A program made the position numbers and the translations under genes. A stretch of DNA of 40,076 nt from an uncultured Pelagibacteraceae bacterium (GTDB taxonomy: Bacteria; Pseudomonadota; Alphaproteobacteria; Pelagibacterales; Pelagibacteraceae). Shown here one piece after another: positions 9,290 to 17,971 of the stretch. Location: positions 1 through 40,076 of the forward strand of contig CACIST010000007.1 of the NCBI GenBank assembly GCA_902589395.1, in the 5' to 3' direction. Numbering within the stretch: position 1 is the stretch's first letter; every line of letters starts with the position of its first letter. The notes under the pieces were generated by a model. That model had not been told where the DNA came from. It saw nothing but the letters and a program-made list of their open reading frames with translations, and did not search any database.

Positions 9290-9934
9290 ATGAGTAAAAT
9301 ATTTCTAAAAATTCACAATGAAGGTTATAAATTTATTATTATTTTTGCAATCGCAACTATAATTTTCTATTTCATAAATGGATTTCTAGGTTTTGTTGGG
9401 TTGATACTAACTATTTGGTGCTACTATTTTTTTAGAGATCCTGAAAGAATTTCTATTGGAGATGATAATTATCTTACAAGCCCTGCTGATGGAGTTGTAC
9501 TGCAGGTAATGGATACAAATGGTCCTAAAGAATTAGGATTAGAAAATAAACAAATGAAAAAAATTAGTATTTTCATGGATGTGTTTGACTGTCATGTAAA
9601 TAGATCTCCATGTTCAGGAGTGATATCAGAAATACTTTACAAACCTGGAAAATTTTTTAATGCATCATTAGATAAGGCCAGTGAGGACAATGAGAGAAAT
9701 TATTACAAAATTAAAAATTCTGAAGGGCAAGATATTATTGTAGTTCAAATAGCCGGACTTGTTGCTAGAAGAATTGTAACAGAAGTTTCTAAAGATGAGC
9801 TTGTAGAACAAGGTTCTAGAATAGGAATGATTAGATTTGGAAGTAGGGCTGACATGTATTTTGAAAACTATAATCCATTAGTAAAGGTTGATCAAAAAAC
9901 AATAGCTGGTGAAACTTTAATTGCGAAAAAATAG
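9290..9934 (+). CDS. psd: Phosphatidylserine decarboxylase proenzyme (short form)
   Basis: A 214-residue proenzyme that makes phosphatidylethanolamine from phosphatidylserine at the inner membrane. One or two N-terminal membrane helices (residues about 13–46) are followed by FFRDPER, SPADGVV, FMDVFDCHVNRSP and, near the C-terminus, FGSRADMYF. The Gly184–Ser185 bond there is the self-cleavage site that yields the pyruvoyl group. This is the compact PSD-A type common in alphaproteobacteria. AGGATC precedes the ATG. It is immediately followed by pssA, so consecutive steps of PE synthesis are encoded together. Confidence 0.97.
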   Translation: MSKIFLKIHNEGYKFIIIFAIATIIFYFINGFLGFVGLILTIWCYYFFRDPERISIGDDNYLTSPADGVVLQVMDTNGPKELGLENKQMKKISIFMDVFDCHVNRSPCSGVISEILYKPGKFFNASLDKASEDNERNYYKIKNSEGQDIIVVQIAGLVARRIVTEVSKDELVEQGSRIGMIRFGSRADMYFENYNPLVKVDQKTIAGETLIAKK

Positions 9935-9938
9935 TTTT

Positions 9939-10736
9939 ATGGAGCTACAAAATAAAAATATTAAATTAGTTTCTAATAAAAAGACAAGAGTAATCCTTCC
10001 AAACATTTTAACACTAATTGGAGTTTGTATTGGTTTAACATCAATAAAGTTTGCATTTGACGGTAAATTTGAACTATCAATTATCGCAGTAATAGTAGCA
10101 GCAATTATTGATGGGTTAGATGGTAGAATTGCGAGATTGATTAAAGGAACTTCTAAAGTTGGTAAAGAATTAGACTCACTTACTGATGTTATTAGTTTTG
10201 GAGTTGCCCCAGCTTTTATAATGTATTTTTGGGCTTTATCTGAAACTGGAAGAGTTGGTTGGTTAATTTCATTAATTTATGTTGTTTGTGTTGCACTTAG
10301 ACTTGCAAGGTTTAATGTTTCATCTAACGAAGAAAGTTCATGGAAAGATAATTTTTTTGAGGGTATTCCTTCGCCAGCAGGTGGAGTTATAGTTTTAATG
10401 CCGTTAATATTAAGTATTAGTGAGTTTCAGTTTTTAAATTTAAACTATCAAATTGTTGTTCCCATCATGTTTATTGCAGTTTCAATTTTGTTAATAAGCA
10501 AAATACCCACATATTCTTTTAAAAGGATAGCAGTTCCAAGAAGCACATCAATATTTTTATTATTTGGAATTATTTTATATTTTGGACTAATTCTTGTTTA
10601 CACATTTAATGCTATTATTATTTCAGGAGTAATATACTTATTAATGATTCCTGTAAGCACAATGCATTATCTTATGATTAAGAAAAATGTGAAAACCATT
10701 ACAGATGAAACGGATCATCATGAAGATGTGTTATAA
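9939..10736 (+). CDS. pssA: CDP-diacylglycerol–serine O-phosphatidyltransferase
   Basis: An integral membrane enzyme of 265 residues from the ATG at 9939. An in-frame TTG at 9921, overlapping psd, is possible but less likely. It makes phosphatidylserine from CDP-diacylglycerol and serine. The CDP-alcohol phosphatidyltransferase signature D-x2-D-G-x2-A-R-x8-G-x3-D-x3-D is complete at residues 58–83, and about seven hydrophobic segments follow. Its product is the substrate of Psd, encoded just upstream. The stop codon is followed at once by the ATG of a possible 25-codon ORF. Confidence 0.95.
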   Translation: MELQNKNIKLVSNKKTRVILPNILTLIGVCIGLTSIKFAFDGKFELSIIAVIVAAIIDGLDGRIARLIKGTSKVGKELDSLTDVISFGVAPAFIMYFWALSETGRVGWLISLIYVVCVALRLARFNVSSNEESSWKDNFFEGIPSPAGGVIVLMPLILSISEFQFLNLNYQIVVPIMFIAVSILLISKIPTYSFKRIAVPRSTSIFLLFGIILYFGLILVYTFNAIIISGVIYLLMIPVSTMHYLMIKKNVKTITDETDHHEDVL

Positions 10737-10814
10737 ATGAATGAAAATTATATTTCTAAAATCAAGACATTAGATGGTGATATAATCGAAAAGTATTTAA
10801 GATTTGAGAATTAA
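10737..10814 (+). CDS. Possible 25-residue small protein between pssA and rlmE
   Basis: An ATG directly after the pssA stop opens a 25-codon frame ending in TAA at 10812–10814, and the TTG start of rlmE follows at once. The peptide begins MNENYISKIKTLDG and ends IEKYLRFEN, a charged sequence without a membrane segment. Exact tiling with both neighbours is the only positive evidence. The ribosome-binding site is poor and the family is unknown. It could be a coupling peptide that brings ribosomes to the TTG start of rlmE, a decayed gene, or chance. Confidence 0.35.
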   Translation: MNENYISKIKTLDGDIIEKYLRFEN

Positions 10815-11426
10815 TTGAAAAAGAATAAATTTTCTAAAAATTGGATCATTAAGCAAAAAAGAGATATTTATGTCAAAAAATCAAAATTAGAGGGTTATAG
10901 GTCAAGGGCAGTATACAAATTGCAAGAAATAAATGATAAATTTAAAGTAATCAAAAATAATATCTCAGTTATAGATCTTGGCGCTGCCCCGGGCAGTTGG
11001 TCTCAGTATATATCAAGAAATTTCACTAACTCTAAAATAATTTCAATTGATTTAAAGGATATTCAACCAATTAAGAATTTAATACATATAAAAGGGGATT
11101 TTACTGAGGAGCAGCAAAAAAAAAATATCAAAAATTATTTTGGTAAGAAAGTAGATCTTATAGTCTCTGATATGGCAGTTAACACCACAGGCAATAAAAG
11201 TGTAGACTCATTAGTAACAGGAGAATTATGTATAGAAGCAATGAATTTTGCGATTGAATTACTCAATAAAAAAGGAAATTTTATTTCAAAACTTTTTATG
11301 GGATCATCCTTTAACGAGATTGTCGCATTAGGTAAAAAATCTTTTAAAGATGTTGATATTTTCAAGCCTCCTTCAAGCAGAAAAGACTCTAAAGAAAATT
11401 TTATAATTTGTAGAAATTTGAAATAG
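10815..11426 (+). CDS. rlmE: 23S rRNA (uridine-2'-O)-methyltransferase RlmE (FtsJ/RrmJ)
   Basis: A 203-residue SAM-dependent methyltransferase that 2'-O-methylates the universally conserved uridine of the 23S rRNA A-loop. The N-terminal region up to KLEGYRSRAVYKLQEI aligns with the E. coli enzyme, which supports the TTG start at 10815. The SAM motif VIDLGAAPGSWSQYI, the catalytic aspartate in VSDMAVNTTG and the catalytic lysine in FISKLFMG are present, giving the K-D-K set. It sits last in the psd–pssA run. A gap of 39 bases then leads to guaB. Confidence 0.95.
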   Translation: MKKNKFSKNWIIKQKRDIYVKKSKLEGYRSRAVYKLQEINDKFKVIKNNISVIDLGAAPGSWSQYISRNFTNSKIISIDLKDIQPIKNLIHIKGDFTEEQQKKNIKNYFGKKVDLIVSDMAVNTTGNKSVDSLVTGELCIEAMNFAIELLNKKGNFISKLFMGSSFNEIVALGKKSFKDVDIFKPPSSRKDSKENFIICRNLK

Positions 11427-11465
11427 TTATACTTTTATTTTTTTAAGAATCATTTATATAAGGAC

Positions 11466-12530
11466 ATGGGAACTATTAAAGAAGCTTTAACATTTGATGA
11501 TGTTACATTAGCGCCAAATTACTCAGCAATTTTACCTAGTGAAGTAAGTACCTCCATAAATTTAACAGAAAGTCTAAAGATGAAAATACCACTTTTGTCA
11601 TCTGCAATGGACACTGTTACAGAATCTTCAATGGGAATTGCTATAGCAAGATCTGGGGGATTAGGAATAATACATAGAAACTTAAATGTTGAAGAACAGA
11701 TTAAAGAAATTAGAAGGGTAAAATCAAAAAAATTACTTGTAGGAGCGGCAGTTGGTGCAAGTGATAAAGAACTAAAAAGAGCTCAAAAAATATTAAAAGA
11801 AAACTTAGACTTAATAGTAATTGATACAGCGCACGGACATACCAAAAAAGTAGGGGATATAATTAAAAAAATAAAAAAAATACGCCCTAAGAAAACAGCA
11901 ATTTGTGCAGGAAATATAGCTACAGCAGAAGCTGCAAAATTTTTGGTAGGATTAGATGTTGATATTATAAAAGTAGGAATTGGGCCAGGATCTATTTGTA
12001 CAACAAGACTTGTAGCAGGAATAGGTGTTCCACAACTAAGTGCGATATTAAATGTTAAAAAGGGAATTGGGAAAAGTAAAACAAGAATAATTGCTGATGG
12101 TGGAATAAAATTTTCTGGTGATATTGCAAAAGCATTAGCAGCTGGTGCAGATGCAGTTATGATAGGTTCATTATTTGCAGGTACAGATGAAGCGCCTGGA
12201 AAAAAAATAAAGAAAAATGGTAAATTATATAAATATTTTAGGGGTATGGGATCAATAGGTGCTATGAATAAAGGTTCAGCAGACAGATATTTTCAAACAA
12301 AACAAAAGGATACATCAAAATATGTAGCTGAAGGTGTAGAGGGATATATTAAATACAAAGGTAAAGTTGATAAAATAATCTATAACTTAGTTGGAGGCTT
12401 AAAATCTTCAATGGGCTACATGGGAGCCAAAGAAGTAATTGATTTAAGAAAAAAACCAAAATTTGTAAAAATTACTAAAGCAGGATTTTATGAAAGTATG
12501 GTACATAATATAGATGTTATAAAAAAATAA
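11466..12530 (+). CDS. guaB: IMP dehydrogenase lacking the CBS (Bateman) domains
   Basis: A 354-residue protein against about 485–500 for usual bacterial IMPDH. It oxidises IMP to XMP, the committed step of GMP synthesis. The barrel is complete: LTFDDVTLAPNYS, the catalytic loop GIGPGSICTTR with Cys178, the IMP-phosphate strand IIADGGIKFSGDI and the flap FRGMGSIGAMNKGSADRYF. EEQIKEIRRVKS (residues 76–87) runs straight into LLVGAAVGAS (90–99), exactly where the tandem CBS domains are normally inserted, so about 130 residues are absent cleanly without a frameshift. Known CBS-less IMPDHs and CBS-deletion mutants are catalytically active, so the enzyme should work but lack allosteric control by purine nucleotides. 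guaA lies two genes on. Confidence 0.95.
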   Translation: MGTIKEALTFDDVTLAPNYSAILPSEVSTSINLTESLKMKIPLLSSAMDTVTESSMGIAIARSGGLGIIHRNLNVEEQIKEIRRVKSKKLLVGAAVGASDKELKRAQKILKENLDLIVIDTAHGHTKKVGDIIKKIKKIRPKKTAICAGNIATAEAAKFLVGLDVDIIKVGIGPGSICTTRLVAGIGVPQLSAILNVKKGIGKSKTRIIADGGIKFSGDIAKALAAGADAVMIGSLFAGTDEAPGKKIKKNGKLYKYFRGMGSIGAMNKGSADRYFQTKQKDTSKYVAEGVEGYIKYKGKVDKIIYNLVGGLKSSMGYMGAKEVIDLRKKPKFVKITKAGFYESMVHNIDVIKK

Positions 12531-12532
12531 CT

Positions 12533-12961
12533 ATGAGATACTTAATTTTAATTTTAACATTTTTTTTGCTTAGTATTGTTGCTAAGGCGAATGAAAATAA
12601 TTTTTTTAATGAAGCTAAAAATTTATTTGATAAAGAAAAATATGAAGATTCAAAATTTTTATTTCATAGAAACATTGTTTATAACCCAAAAGACTCGGCA
12701 TCTTACCTTTATTTAGCTAAAATTTTCAAAATTGAAGAAGATAAAAGACAAGAAGAAAAGAATATTAAAACTACCTTACTTTTAGATCCTAAGAATGAAG
12801 AAGCAATGTTTCTCCTAATTGATATGGAGCTAGAAAGATCAAATTTTTCAAAAGCAGATGAATTAAGCAAAGATTTTAAGAAAATTTGTGTAAACATGTG
12901 TGAAAAAATTGCTTCAATAGAAAATCGTTTAAAAGATTTTGAAAATAAAGATGCGTCTTGA
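12533..12961 (+). CDS. Small exported TPR-like protein inside the gua operon
   Basis: A 142-residue protein with a hydrophobic N-terminus (residues 3–17) ending in AKA, a plausible signal-peptidase site. The remainder is helical and holds two to three TPR-like units, for example [20 protein letters not shown] followed by [16 protein letters not shown]. It starts 2 bases after guaB and overlaps guaA by 11 bases, so all three are translated from one message. TPR proteins are scaffolds. A periplasmic TPR protein has no obvious role in GMP synthesis, and the link may only reflect gene packing. Function unknown. Confidence 0.7.
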   Translation: MRYLILILTFFLLSIVAKANENNFFNEAKNLFDKEKYEDSKFLFHRNIVYNPKDSASYLYLAKIFKIEEDKRQEEKNIKTTLLLDPKNEEAMFLLIDMELERSNFSKADELSKDFKKICVNMCEKIASIENRLKDFENKDAS

Positions 12962-14513
12962 GGACACTCTCAATAAAATACTAATTGTAGACTTTGGTTC
13001 TCAATTTACGCAATTAATAGCAAGGAAAATAAGAGAACTGGGTATTTATTGTGAAATAATAAGTCACAAAAAAATAGAAAAATTCACAAAATTTGAAAAA
13101 AATATTAAAGGAATAGTTTTATCTGGCGGTCCCTTAAATGTCTATGAGAGTAAAAAAGTAAAATTTAACAATAAACTTCTTAAACTAGGAGTGCCTGTGT
13201 TAGGTATATGTTTTGGACATCAAATTATTTCAAAAACAATGGGAGGAAGTGTAAGAAATTCAAAACATAGGGAATTTGGGCTTGCTAAAGTTAAAGAAAT
13301 TAGAAAAAGCAAATTAACAAGAGATTTTTTTTTTAAGGGAAAAAATAATGTATGGATGAGCCACGCTGATCAAGTAACAAAATTACCAAAAAATTTTAAA
13401 ATAATTGCACAAAGTAAAAATTCTAAGATGTGTATTATTGAAAATGTTCAAAAAAAAATGTTTGGTATTCAATTTCACCCTGAGGTAAGTCATACAATTA
13501 AAGGAAAACTAATATTAAAAAATTTTATATTTTCTATATGTAAATTATCTAAAAATTGGTCCTCAAGGGATCAGAAAAAAAAATTAATAAATGAAGTAAG
13601 AAACAGTGTAGGAAATTCAAAGGTTATTTGTGCATTATCTGGAGGTGTCGATAGCAGCGTAGTTGCTAAATTATTATCAAATGCTATTGGAAAAAAATTA
13701 ACATGCATTTTTGTCAATACAGGACTACTTAGGAAAAATGAAGAAAAGCAAGTTGTAAATACATTTAAAAAAAAATTTAAAATAAATCTTATTTATGTGA
13801 ATGCTGAAAACTTATTTTTGTCAAAATTAAAAAACGTTGCTGATCCAGAAAAAAAAAGAAAAATAATAGGAAATCTTTTTATTAAAATTTTTGAAAAATA
13901 TGCAAATAAAATAAAAAATGTAAAATTTTTAGCCCAAGGTACTTTATACCCTGACTTAATTGAAAGTAAATCTGTTACAGGAAGCCAAACATCTAAAATT
14001 AAATCTCATCATAATGTAGGGGGCTTACCAAAAAAAATGAAACTTAAATTAGTTGAGCCGTTGAAATATCTTTTTAAGGATGAGGTTAGAAAATTAGGAT
14101 TAGAACTTGGATTAAGTAATGAAATAATATCAAGACACCCATTTCCAGGACCAGGACTTGCAATTAGAATGCCTGGCATAATTACTAAAGAAAAAATAAA
14201 AATTTTAAAAGAGGCAGATAATTACTTTATCAAATCTTTAAAAGACAATAATCTATATGACAAAATTTGGCAGGCTTATGCCGCATTACTTCCTGTAAAA
14301 ACTGTCGGCGTAATGGGAGATAATAGAACTTATGAGTTTCTTTGTCTTTTAAGGGCAATTACATCAGAAGATGGAATGACAGCTGATTTCTTTCAATTTA
14401 ATAAATCTTTTATGCAAACAGTATCTAATCAAATTGTAAATAATATAAGAGGTATTAATAGAGTAGTTTATGATATTACTTCTAAGCCACCGAGTACTAT
14501 TGAATTGGAATAA
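12951..14513 (+). CDS. guaA: GMP synthase (glutamine-hydrolysing)
   Basis: A 520-residue protein from the ATG at 12951; an in-frame TTG at 12939 is an alternative. It converts XMP to GMP using glutamine and ATP. The N-terminal class I amidotransferase has its nucleophile Cys87 in GICFGHQ and His176/Glu178 in QFHPEVSHT. The ATP-pyrophosphatase domain has the P-loop SGGVDSS (230–236), and the C-terminal dimerisation domain ends in [22 protein letters not shown] is conserved. It completes the guanylate pathway begun by guaB two genes upstream. Lysine-rich and AT-driven, but with no motif missing. Confidence 0.98.
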   Translation: MRLEDTLNKILIVDFGSQFTQLIARKIRELGIYCEIISHKKIEKFTKFEKNIKGIVLSGGPLNVYESKKVKFNNKLLKLGVPVLGICFGHQIISKTMGGSVRNSKHREFGLAKVKEIRKSKLTRDFFFKGKNNVWMSHADQVTKLPKNFKIIAQSKNSKMCIIENVQKKMFGIQFHPEVSHTIKGKLILKNFIFSICKLSKNWSSRDQKKKLINEVRNSVGNSKVICALSGGVDSSVVAKLLSNAIGKKLTCIFVNTGLLRKNEEKQVVNTFKKKFKINLIYVNAENLFLSKLKNVADPEKKRKIIGNLFIKIFEKYANKIKNVKFLAQGTLYPDLIESKSVTGSQTSKIKSHHNVGGLPKKMKLKLVEPLKYLFKDEVRKLGLELGLSNEIISRHPFPGPGLAIRMPGIITKEKIKILKEADNYFIKSLKDNNLYDKIWQAYAALLPVKTVGVMGDNRTYEFLCLLRAITSEDGMTADFFQFNKSFMQTVSNQIVNNIRGINRVVYDITSKPPSTIELE

Positions 14514-14535
14514 GAAGACTATATAAGTAATCTAT

Positions 14536-14955
14536 ATGAAATATTTACACACAATGATTAGAGTCTCAAACATAGACGAGTCATTAAAATTTTTCTGTGA
14601 AGGGTTAGGTCTTAAAGAAACAAGAAGAAAAGACAGTGAAAAGGGCAGGTATACTTTAGTATTTCTTGCTGCTCCAGATGACGAGAAAGCTGAAATAGAA
14701 TTAACATACAATTGGGATGGAGATAATTTGGGTGATGGTTCAAGAAACTTTGGACATTTGGCGTACAGAGTTGAAAATATATATGAGACTTGTCAAAGAT
14801 TAAGAGACATGGGTTATACAATTAATAGACCACCAAGAGATGGTCATATGGCATTTGTTAGATCTCCAGATAAAATTTCTGTTGAAATACTTCAAGATGG
14901 CTACTTGGAACCATTAGAGCCATGGAAATCTATGGAAAATACAGGCACTTGGTAA
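14536..14955 (+). CDS. gloA: Glyoxalase I (lactoylglutathione lyase), VOC family
   Basis: A 139-residue VOC-fold protein. The four metal ligands of glyoxalase I fall at His5, Glu55, His74 and Glu117, close to the E. coli GloA positions, and the segments LKFFCEGLGLKETRRKDS and ELTYNW fit the family. It would isomerise the methylglyoxal–glutathione hemithioacetal to lactoylglutathione. It follows guaA by 22 bases and precedes panB by 9, so it is probably part of the same transcript. No glyoxalase II is seen in the window. Confidence 0.9.
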   Translation: MKYLHTMIRVSNIDESLKFFCEGLGLKETRRKDSEKGRYTLVFLAAPDDEKAEIELTYNWDGDNLGDGSRNFGHLAYRVENIYETCQRLRDMGYTINRPPRDGHMAFVRSPDKISVEILQDGYLEPLEPWKSMENTGTW

Positions 14956-14964
14956 TAAATATTT

Positions 14965-15744
14965 ATGCCTTCGAAAATAAGTAGGCTTATATTAAAAAAA
15001 AAAAATAAGTCAAAAATAGTCTGCTTAACAGCCTACTCGAAAAATATTGCTGAAGAAGTTGATAAATACACAGACCTTGTACTCGTTGGAGATTCCTTGG
15101 GTTCTGTTTTATATAATTTTGATACAACAAGAAAAGTAAATCTATCTATGATGATTGAACATTCTAAAAGTGTAAGAAAAGGAGTAAAAAAAAGTTTAAT
15201 GATTGTAGATATGCCATTTAATACTTATAAAAATAAATTGCAGGCGCTAAAAAATTGTAAAAAAATAATTAAAGAAACAAAATGTGATGGCATCAAATTA
15301 GAAGGAGGTAGTAAGATCAAAGATATAATTAAACATTTAGTAAATAATAAAATTCCAGTAATGGGTCACATAGGTATAACTCCACAATCTCAAAGAGGTA
15401 GATTTAGATATAAAGGTAAGACTGAAAAAGAAAAAAAAAATTTATTAAAAGATTCAAAAATCTTAGAAGAAGCAGGTGTTTTTGCTATTGTACTAGAATG
15501 TATTGAAAAAAAACTTTCAAAAAAAATTACTGAGACGATTGATATTCCAACAATAGGAATTGGATCATCAAAGTTTTGTGATGGTCAGATTTTAGTTTTA
15601 GACGATTTATTAGGTTTGACTAATAGTAGAATAAAATTCGTTAAGAAATATGCTAATTTTAAAAGTAATATTAGAAATGCAGTTAAAAAATTTGGGTCAG
15701 ATGTGAAAAGAGGTTCATATCCATCATTAAAGCATTCTTACTAA
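14965..15744 (+). CDS. panB: 3-methyl-2-oxobutanoate hydroxymethyltransferase
   Basis: A 259-residue enzyme of pantothenate synthesis that adds a hydroxymethyl group from methylene-tetrahydrofolate to 2-oxoisovalerate, giving ketopantoate. LVLVGDSLGSVLYNFDTT contains the metal-binding aspartate. DMPFNTY, KLEGG, GHIGITPQ and TIGIGSSKFCDGQILV are family signatures in the right order. panC is not adjacent. It closes the guaB-to-panB operon. Its stop codon overlaps that of the convergent TerC gene (CTAA at 15741–15744). Confidence 0.95.
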   Translation: MPSKISRLILKKKNKSKIVCLTAYSKNIAEEVDKYTDLVLVGDSLGSVLYNFDTTRKVNLSMMIEHSKSVRKGVKKSLMIVDMPFNTYKNKLQALKNCKKIIKETKCDGIKLEGGSKIKDIIKHLVNNKIPVMGHIGITPQSQRGRFRYKGKTEKEKKNLLKDSKILEEAGVFAIVLECIEKKLSKKITETIDIPTIGIGSSKFCDGQILVLDDLLGLTNSRIKFVKKYANFKSNIRNAVKKFGSDVKRGSYPSLKHSY

Positions 15745-16355
15745 AAATACTTTTTAAATTCCTCATTAATTTTTAGAATTTCTAAGTCGACAAGTCCACC
15801 AATAATAAGCTGTATTGCAAGTATAAGAATAACTACTATTCCAATATAGACGACCCATAAATGTTTCTGAATATAATTAGCTAAATAAGTGGCCATAGCA
15901 CCTGTGAGGACTACAGATAAAATTAAACCAAAAATCATAAACCCAAAGTTACCCTTAGAAGCACCAACAACACCTATAACATTATCAAAACTAATTGTTA
16001 TATCTGCGAAAAGTACTTTATACATACCTTTTGCAAATGAAGGTTCTAAGGATTTTTTTGTTGGTGATTTAATTTGTCTCTGAGCTTGTAAAAGATCTTT
16101 TCTAAGATCATTTACTATCCAAATTAGAAGCAAACCTCCAAGAATTTTTATGAAGTAAAATTTGAATAAATAGGTCGCAAATACTGCGAATAAAACTTTA
16201 AAAATTAAAGCTCCGACCACTCCCCAAAATATGATTTTTTTTCTATTCTTTGGGACAAAATTAGCCGCAATTAGACCAATTATTATGGCGTTATCAGCTG
16301 CCAATATAATATCTATAAAGATAATTTGCAGTAAAATAAGGGCTTCTTCAATCAA
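15741..16355 (-). CDS. TerC/YjbE-family membrane protein
   Basis: A 204-residue protein with about six membrane helices. Two acidic motifs inside the membrane mark the TerC family: FIDIILAADNAIIIGLIA near the N-terminus and ADITISFDNVIGVVGAS in the middle. Relatives act in manganese or other metal-ion export during membrane-protein metalation, or in tellurite resistance; which applies here cannot be told. It is divergent from dctP and convergent with panB, so it is probably monocistronic. Confidence 0.85.
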   Translation of the reverse strand: MIEEALILLQIIFIDIILAADNAIIIGLIAANFVPKNRKKIIFWGVVGALIFKVLFAVFATYLFKFYFIKILGGLLLIWIVNDLRKDLLQAQRQIKSPTKKSLEPSFAKGMYKVLFADITISFDNVIGVVGASKGNFGFMIFGLILSVVLTGAMATYLANYIQKHLWVVYIGIVVILILAIQLIIGGLVDLEILKINEEFKKYF

Positions 16356-16469
16356 TATAACAATATAATAGTAACAATTTCAAATTTTTCAATAAAACAT
16401 GGGAAAATTTTTATTGATTTAATAAATAATACATAATCAGATGTATTTTTTAAAAATTAAGGAGGATTA

Positions 16470-17441
16470 ATGAAAATTTTAAAAACTTTGTTTTCAATTT
16501 TATTTTCTGTCTTGTTAATAGCAAATGTAAATGCTTCTGAAAAGTGGGATATGGCTTTAGCTTATGGTGCGAGCAACTTTCACTCAGCAAATGCAGCAGA
16601 ATTTGCTAAAAATGTTTCAGAGAAAAGTGGAGGAAAGCTTACAATAGTTACACATCCTGGTGGATCATTATTTAAAGGTGGAGAAATCTTTAGAGCGGTA
16701 AGAACTGGTCAAGCACAGATGGGTGAAAGATTTATGTCAGCATTGGGAAAAGTTGACCCTATTCTTGAAATTGACTCACAACCTTTTTTAGCAACTTCAT
16801 ATGACGATGCTATGAAACTTTATCAAGCTTCGAAGCCAGCAATCATTGAAAGTTTAAACCAAAAAGGATTAGTATTTTTATATGCTGTGCCATGGCCTGC
16901 ACAAGGACTATATAGCAAAAATGAAATCAATAGTGTTTCAGATCTAGAAGGTTTAAAATTTAGAGCTTATAATTCTGCAACAATTAGAATTGCAGAGCTT
17001 ACAGGTATGGCTCCAACTAAAATTGAGGCGGCTGAAATCAGTCAAGCATTTTCAACTGGAGCAGTTGAAAGTATGATTACATCTCCAACAACTGGTAAAA
17101 ATAGCAAAATATGGGAGAACGGTGTTAAATATTTCTATGACATCGCTGCTTGGTTCCCAAAAAATATGGTTGTTGCTCATAGAGGATCTTGGAATAAACT
17201 AGATGCTGATACTCAAATGCTAATTAAAAGAGAAGCTGCTGCTGCAGAAGAAAAAGGTTGGATGCTTTCAAGAGTTGGAAATATAGAAGATAAAAAAGCT
17301 CTAGCCGCTGCAGGAATGGTAGTAGGCAAAGTAAATGCTGATTTAGAAAAACATTTCCAAAAAGTTGGAAAAAAAATGGCAAAAGAATGGAAGAAAAAAG
17401 CTGGTAAAACAGGTGCTAGCGTACTTGCCGCATACAAATAA
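16470..17441 (+). CDS. dctP: TRAP transporter substrate-binding protein (DctP family)
   Basis: A 323-residue periplasmic receptor with a signal peptide ending near NVNA (residues 20–23). LEGLKFRAYNSATIRI contains the conserved arginine that in TRAP receptors binds the substrate carboxylate, and GAVESMITSPTTGKNSKIWE fits the family. The ligand is an organic acid. The nearby 5-oxoprolinase genes make pyroglutamate a candidate. AAGGAGG lies 5 bases before the ATG, the strongest ribosome-binding site noted in the window, as expected for an abundant binding protein. A strong hairpin follows the stop and separates it from the membrane subunits. Confidence 0.95.
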   Translation: MKILKTLFSILFSVLLIANVNASEKWDMALAYGASNFHSANAAEFAKNVSEKSGGKLTIVTHPGGSLFKGGEIFRAVRTGQAQMGERFMSALGKVDPILEIDSQPFLATSYDDAMKLYQASKPAIIESLNQKGLVFLYAVPWPAQGLYSKNEINSVSDLEGLKFRAYNSATIRIAELTGMAPTKIEAAEISQAFSTGAVESMITSPTTGKNSKIWENGVKYFYDIAAWFPKNMVVAHRGSWNKLDADTQMLIKREAAAAEEKGWMLSRVGNIEDKKALAAAGMVVGKVNADLEKHFQKVGKKMAKEWKKKAGKTGASVLAAYK

Positions 17442-17453
17442 AAAAAATATAAT

Positions 17454-17485
17454 AAAAAAGGCTGTTTAAAAAAACAGCCTTTTTT
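17454..17485 (+). terminator. Hairpin/terminator between dctP and dctQ
   Basis: A perfect 14-base-pair stem (six A plus GGCTGTTT, paired with AAACAGCC plus six T) with a loop of four A. It is a canonical intrinsic terminator, probably partly read through so that the receptor is made in excess of the membrane subunits. The dctQ ATG begins at the very next base (17486), so in read-through RNA the whole ribosome-binding region would be locked in the stem. Confidence 0.92.
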
Positions 17486-17971
17486 ATGTTACAGAAATTA
17501 AATAAATCATTAAATAATATTTATAATTATTCAGGATATATAGCTGCAGTTTTTTTAATTCTTATTGCAGTTTTTATATTAACCGGAATTGCATCTAGAA
17601 TTTTCGGTTTTTACATAAGGGGGTTAGCTGAATACTCAGGGTATTGTATGGCTGCCTCATCTTTTTTTGCTCTTTCATATACATTCGTAAATGGGGGTCA
17701 TATAAGAATCACATTATTTTTAGAAAAGTCTACAGGTTTTAAAAAAAAATTTTTAGAAGTTTGGAGCTTAGTCGTCACAACAATATTTGCAGGTTATATG
17801 TCGTATTATTTTATCAAAATGTTAAAAATCTCATACGAGTTTGAGGAAAGAAGTGAAGGTGCTGATGAAATTTTAATATGGATACCTCAATGTAGCGTAG
17901 CTATTGGAGCAACACTTTTTTTTATATGTGCCTTTCATCTACTAATCTTAAAAATTTATAATAATGATTGA
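17486..17971 (+). CDS. dctQ: TRAP transporter small permease (DctQ)
   Basis: A 161-residue membrane protein with four hydrophobic helices (about residues 17–38, 49–66, 89–108 and 130–153). The pattern with RGLAEYSGYCMAASSFFALSY and a following G-GHIRI segment is typical of the DctQ subunit, which pairs with DctM. No Shine–Dalgarno sequence exists: the bases before the ATG are the T-run of the hairpin. No better start is available, because the next methionine lies inside the second helix. It overlaps dctM by 8 bases. Confidence 0.92.
   Translation: MLQKLNKSLNNIYNYSGYIAAVFLILIAVFILTGIASRIFGFYIRGLAEYSGYCMAASSFFALSYTFVNGGHIRITLFLEKSTGFKKKFLEVWSLVVTTIFAGYMSYYFIKMLKISYEFEERSEGADEILIWIPQCSVAIGATLFFICAFHLLILKIYNND

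Noticed and set aside
16356..16469. Riboswitch (glycine or SAM type) in the terC–dctP gap, and likewise in the other gaps
   Set aside because: Gaps are too short and very AT-rich. No conserved riboswitch core could be recognised by eye; a covariance-model search would settle it.
16441..16470. 9-codon upstream ORF whose stop overlaps the dctP start (TAATG)
   Set aside because: It has no ribosome-binding site, and its last codons are simply the strong dctP Shine–Dalgarno sequence; probably chance.
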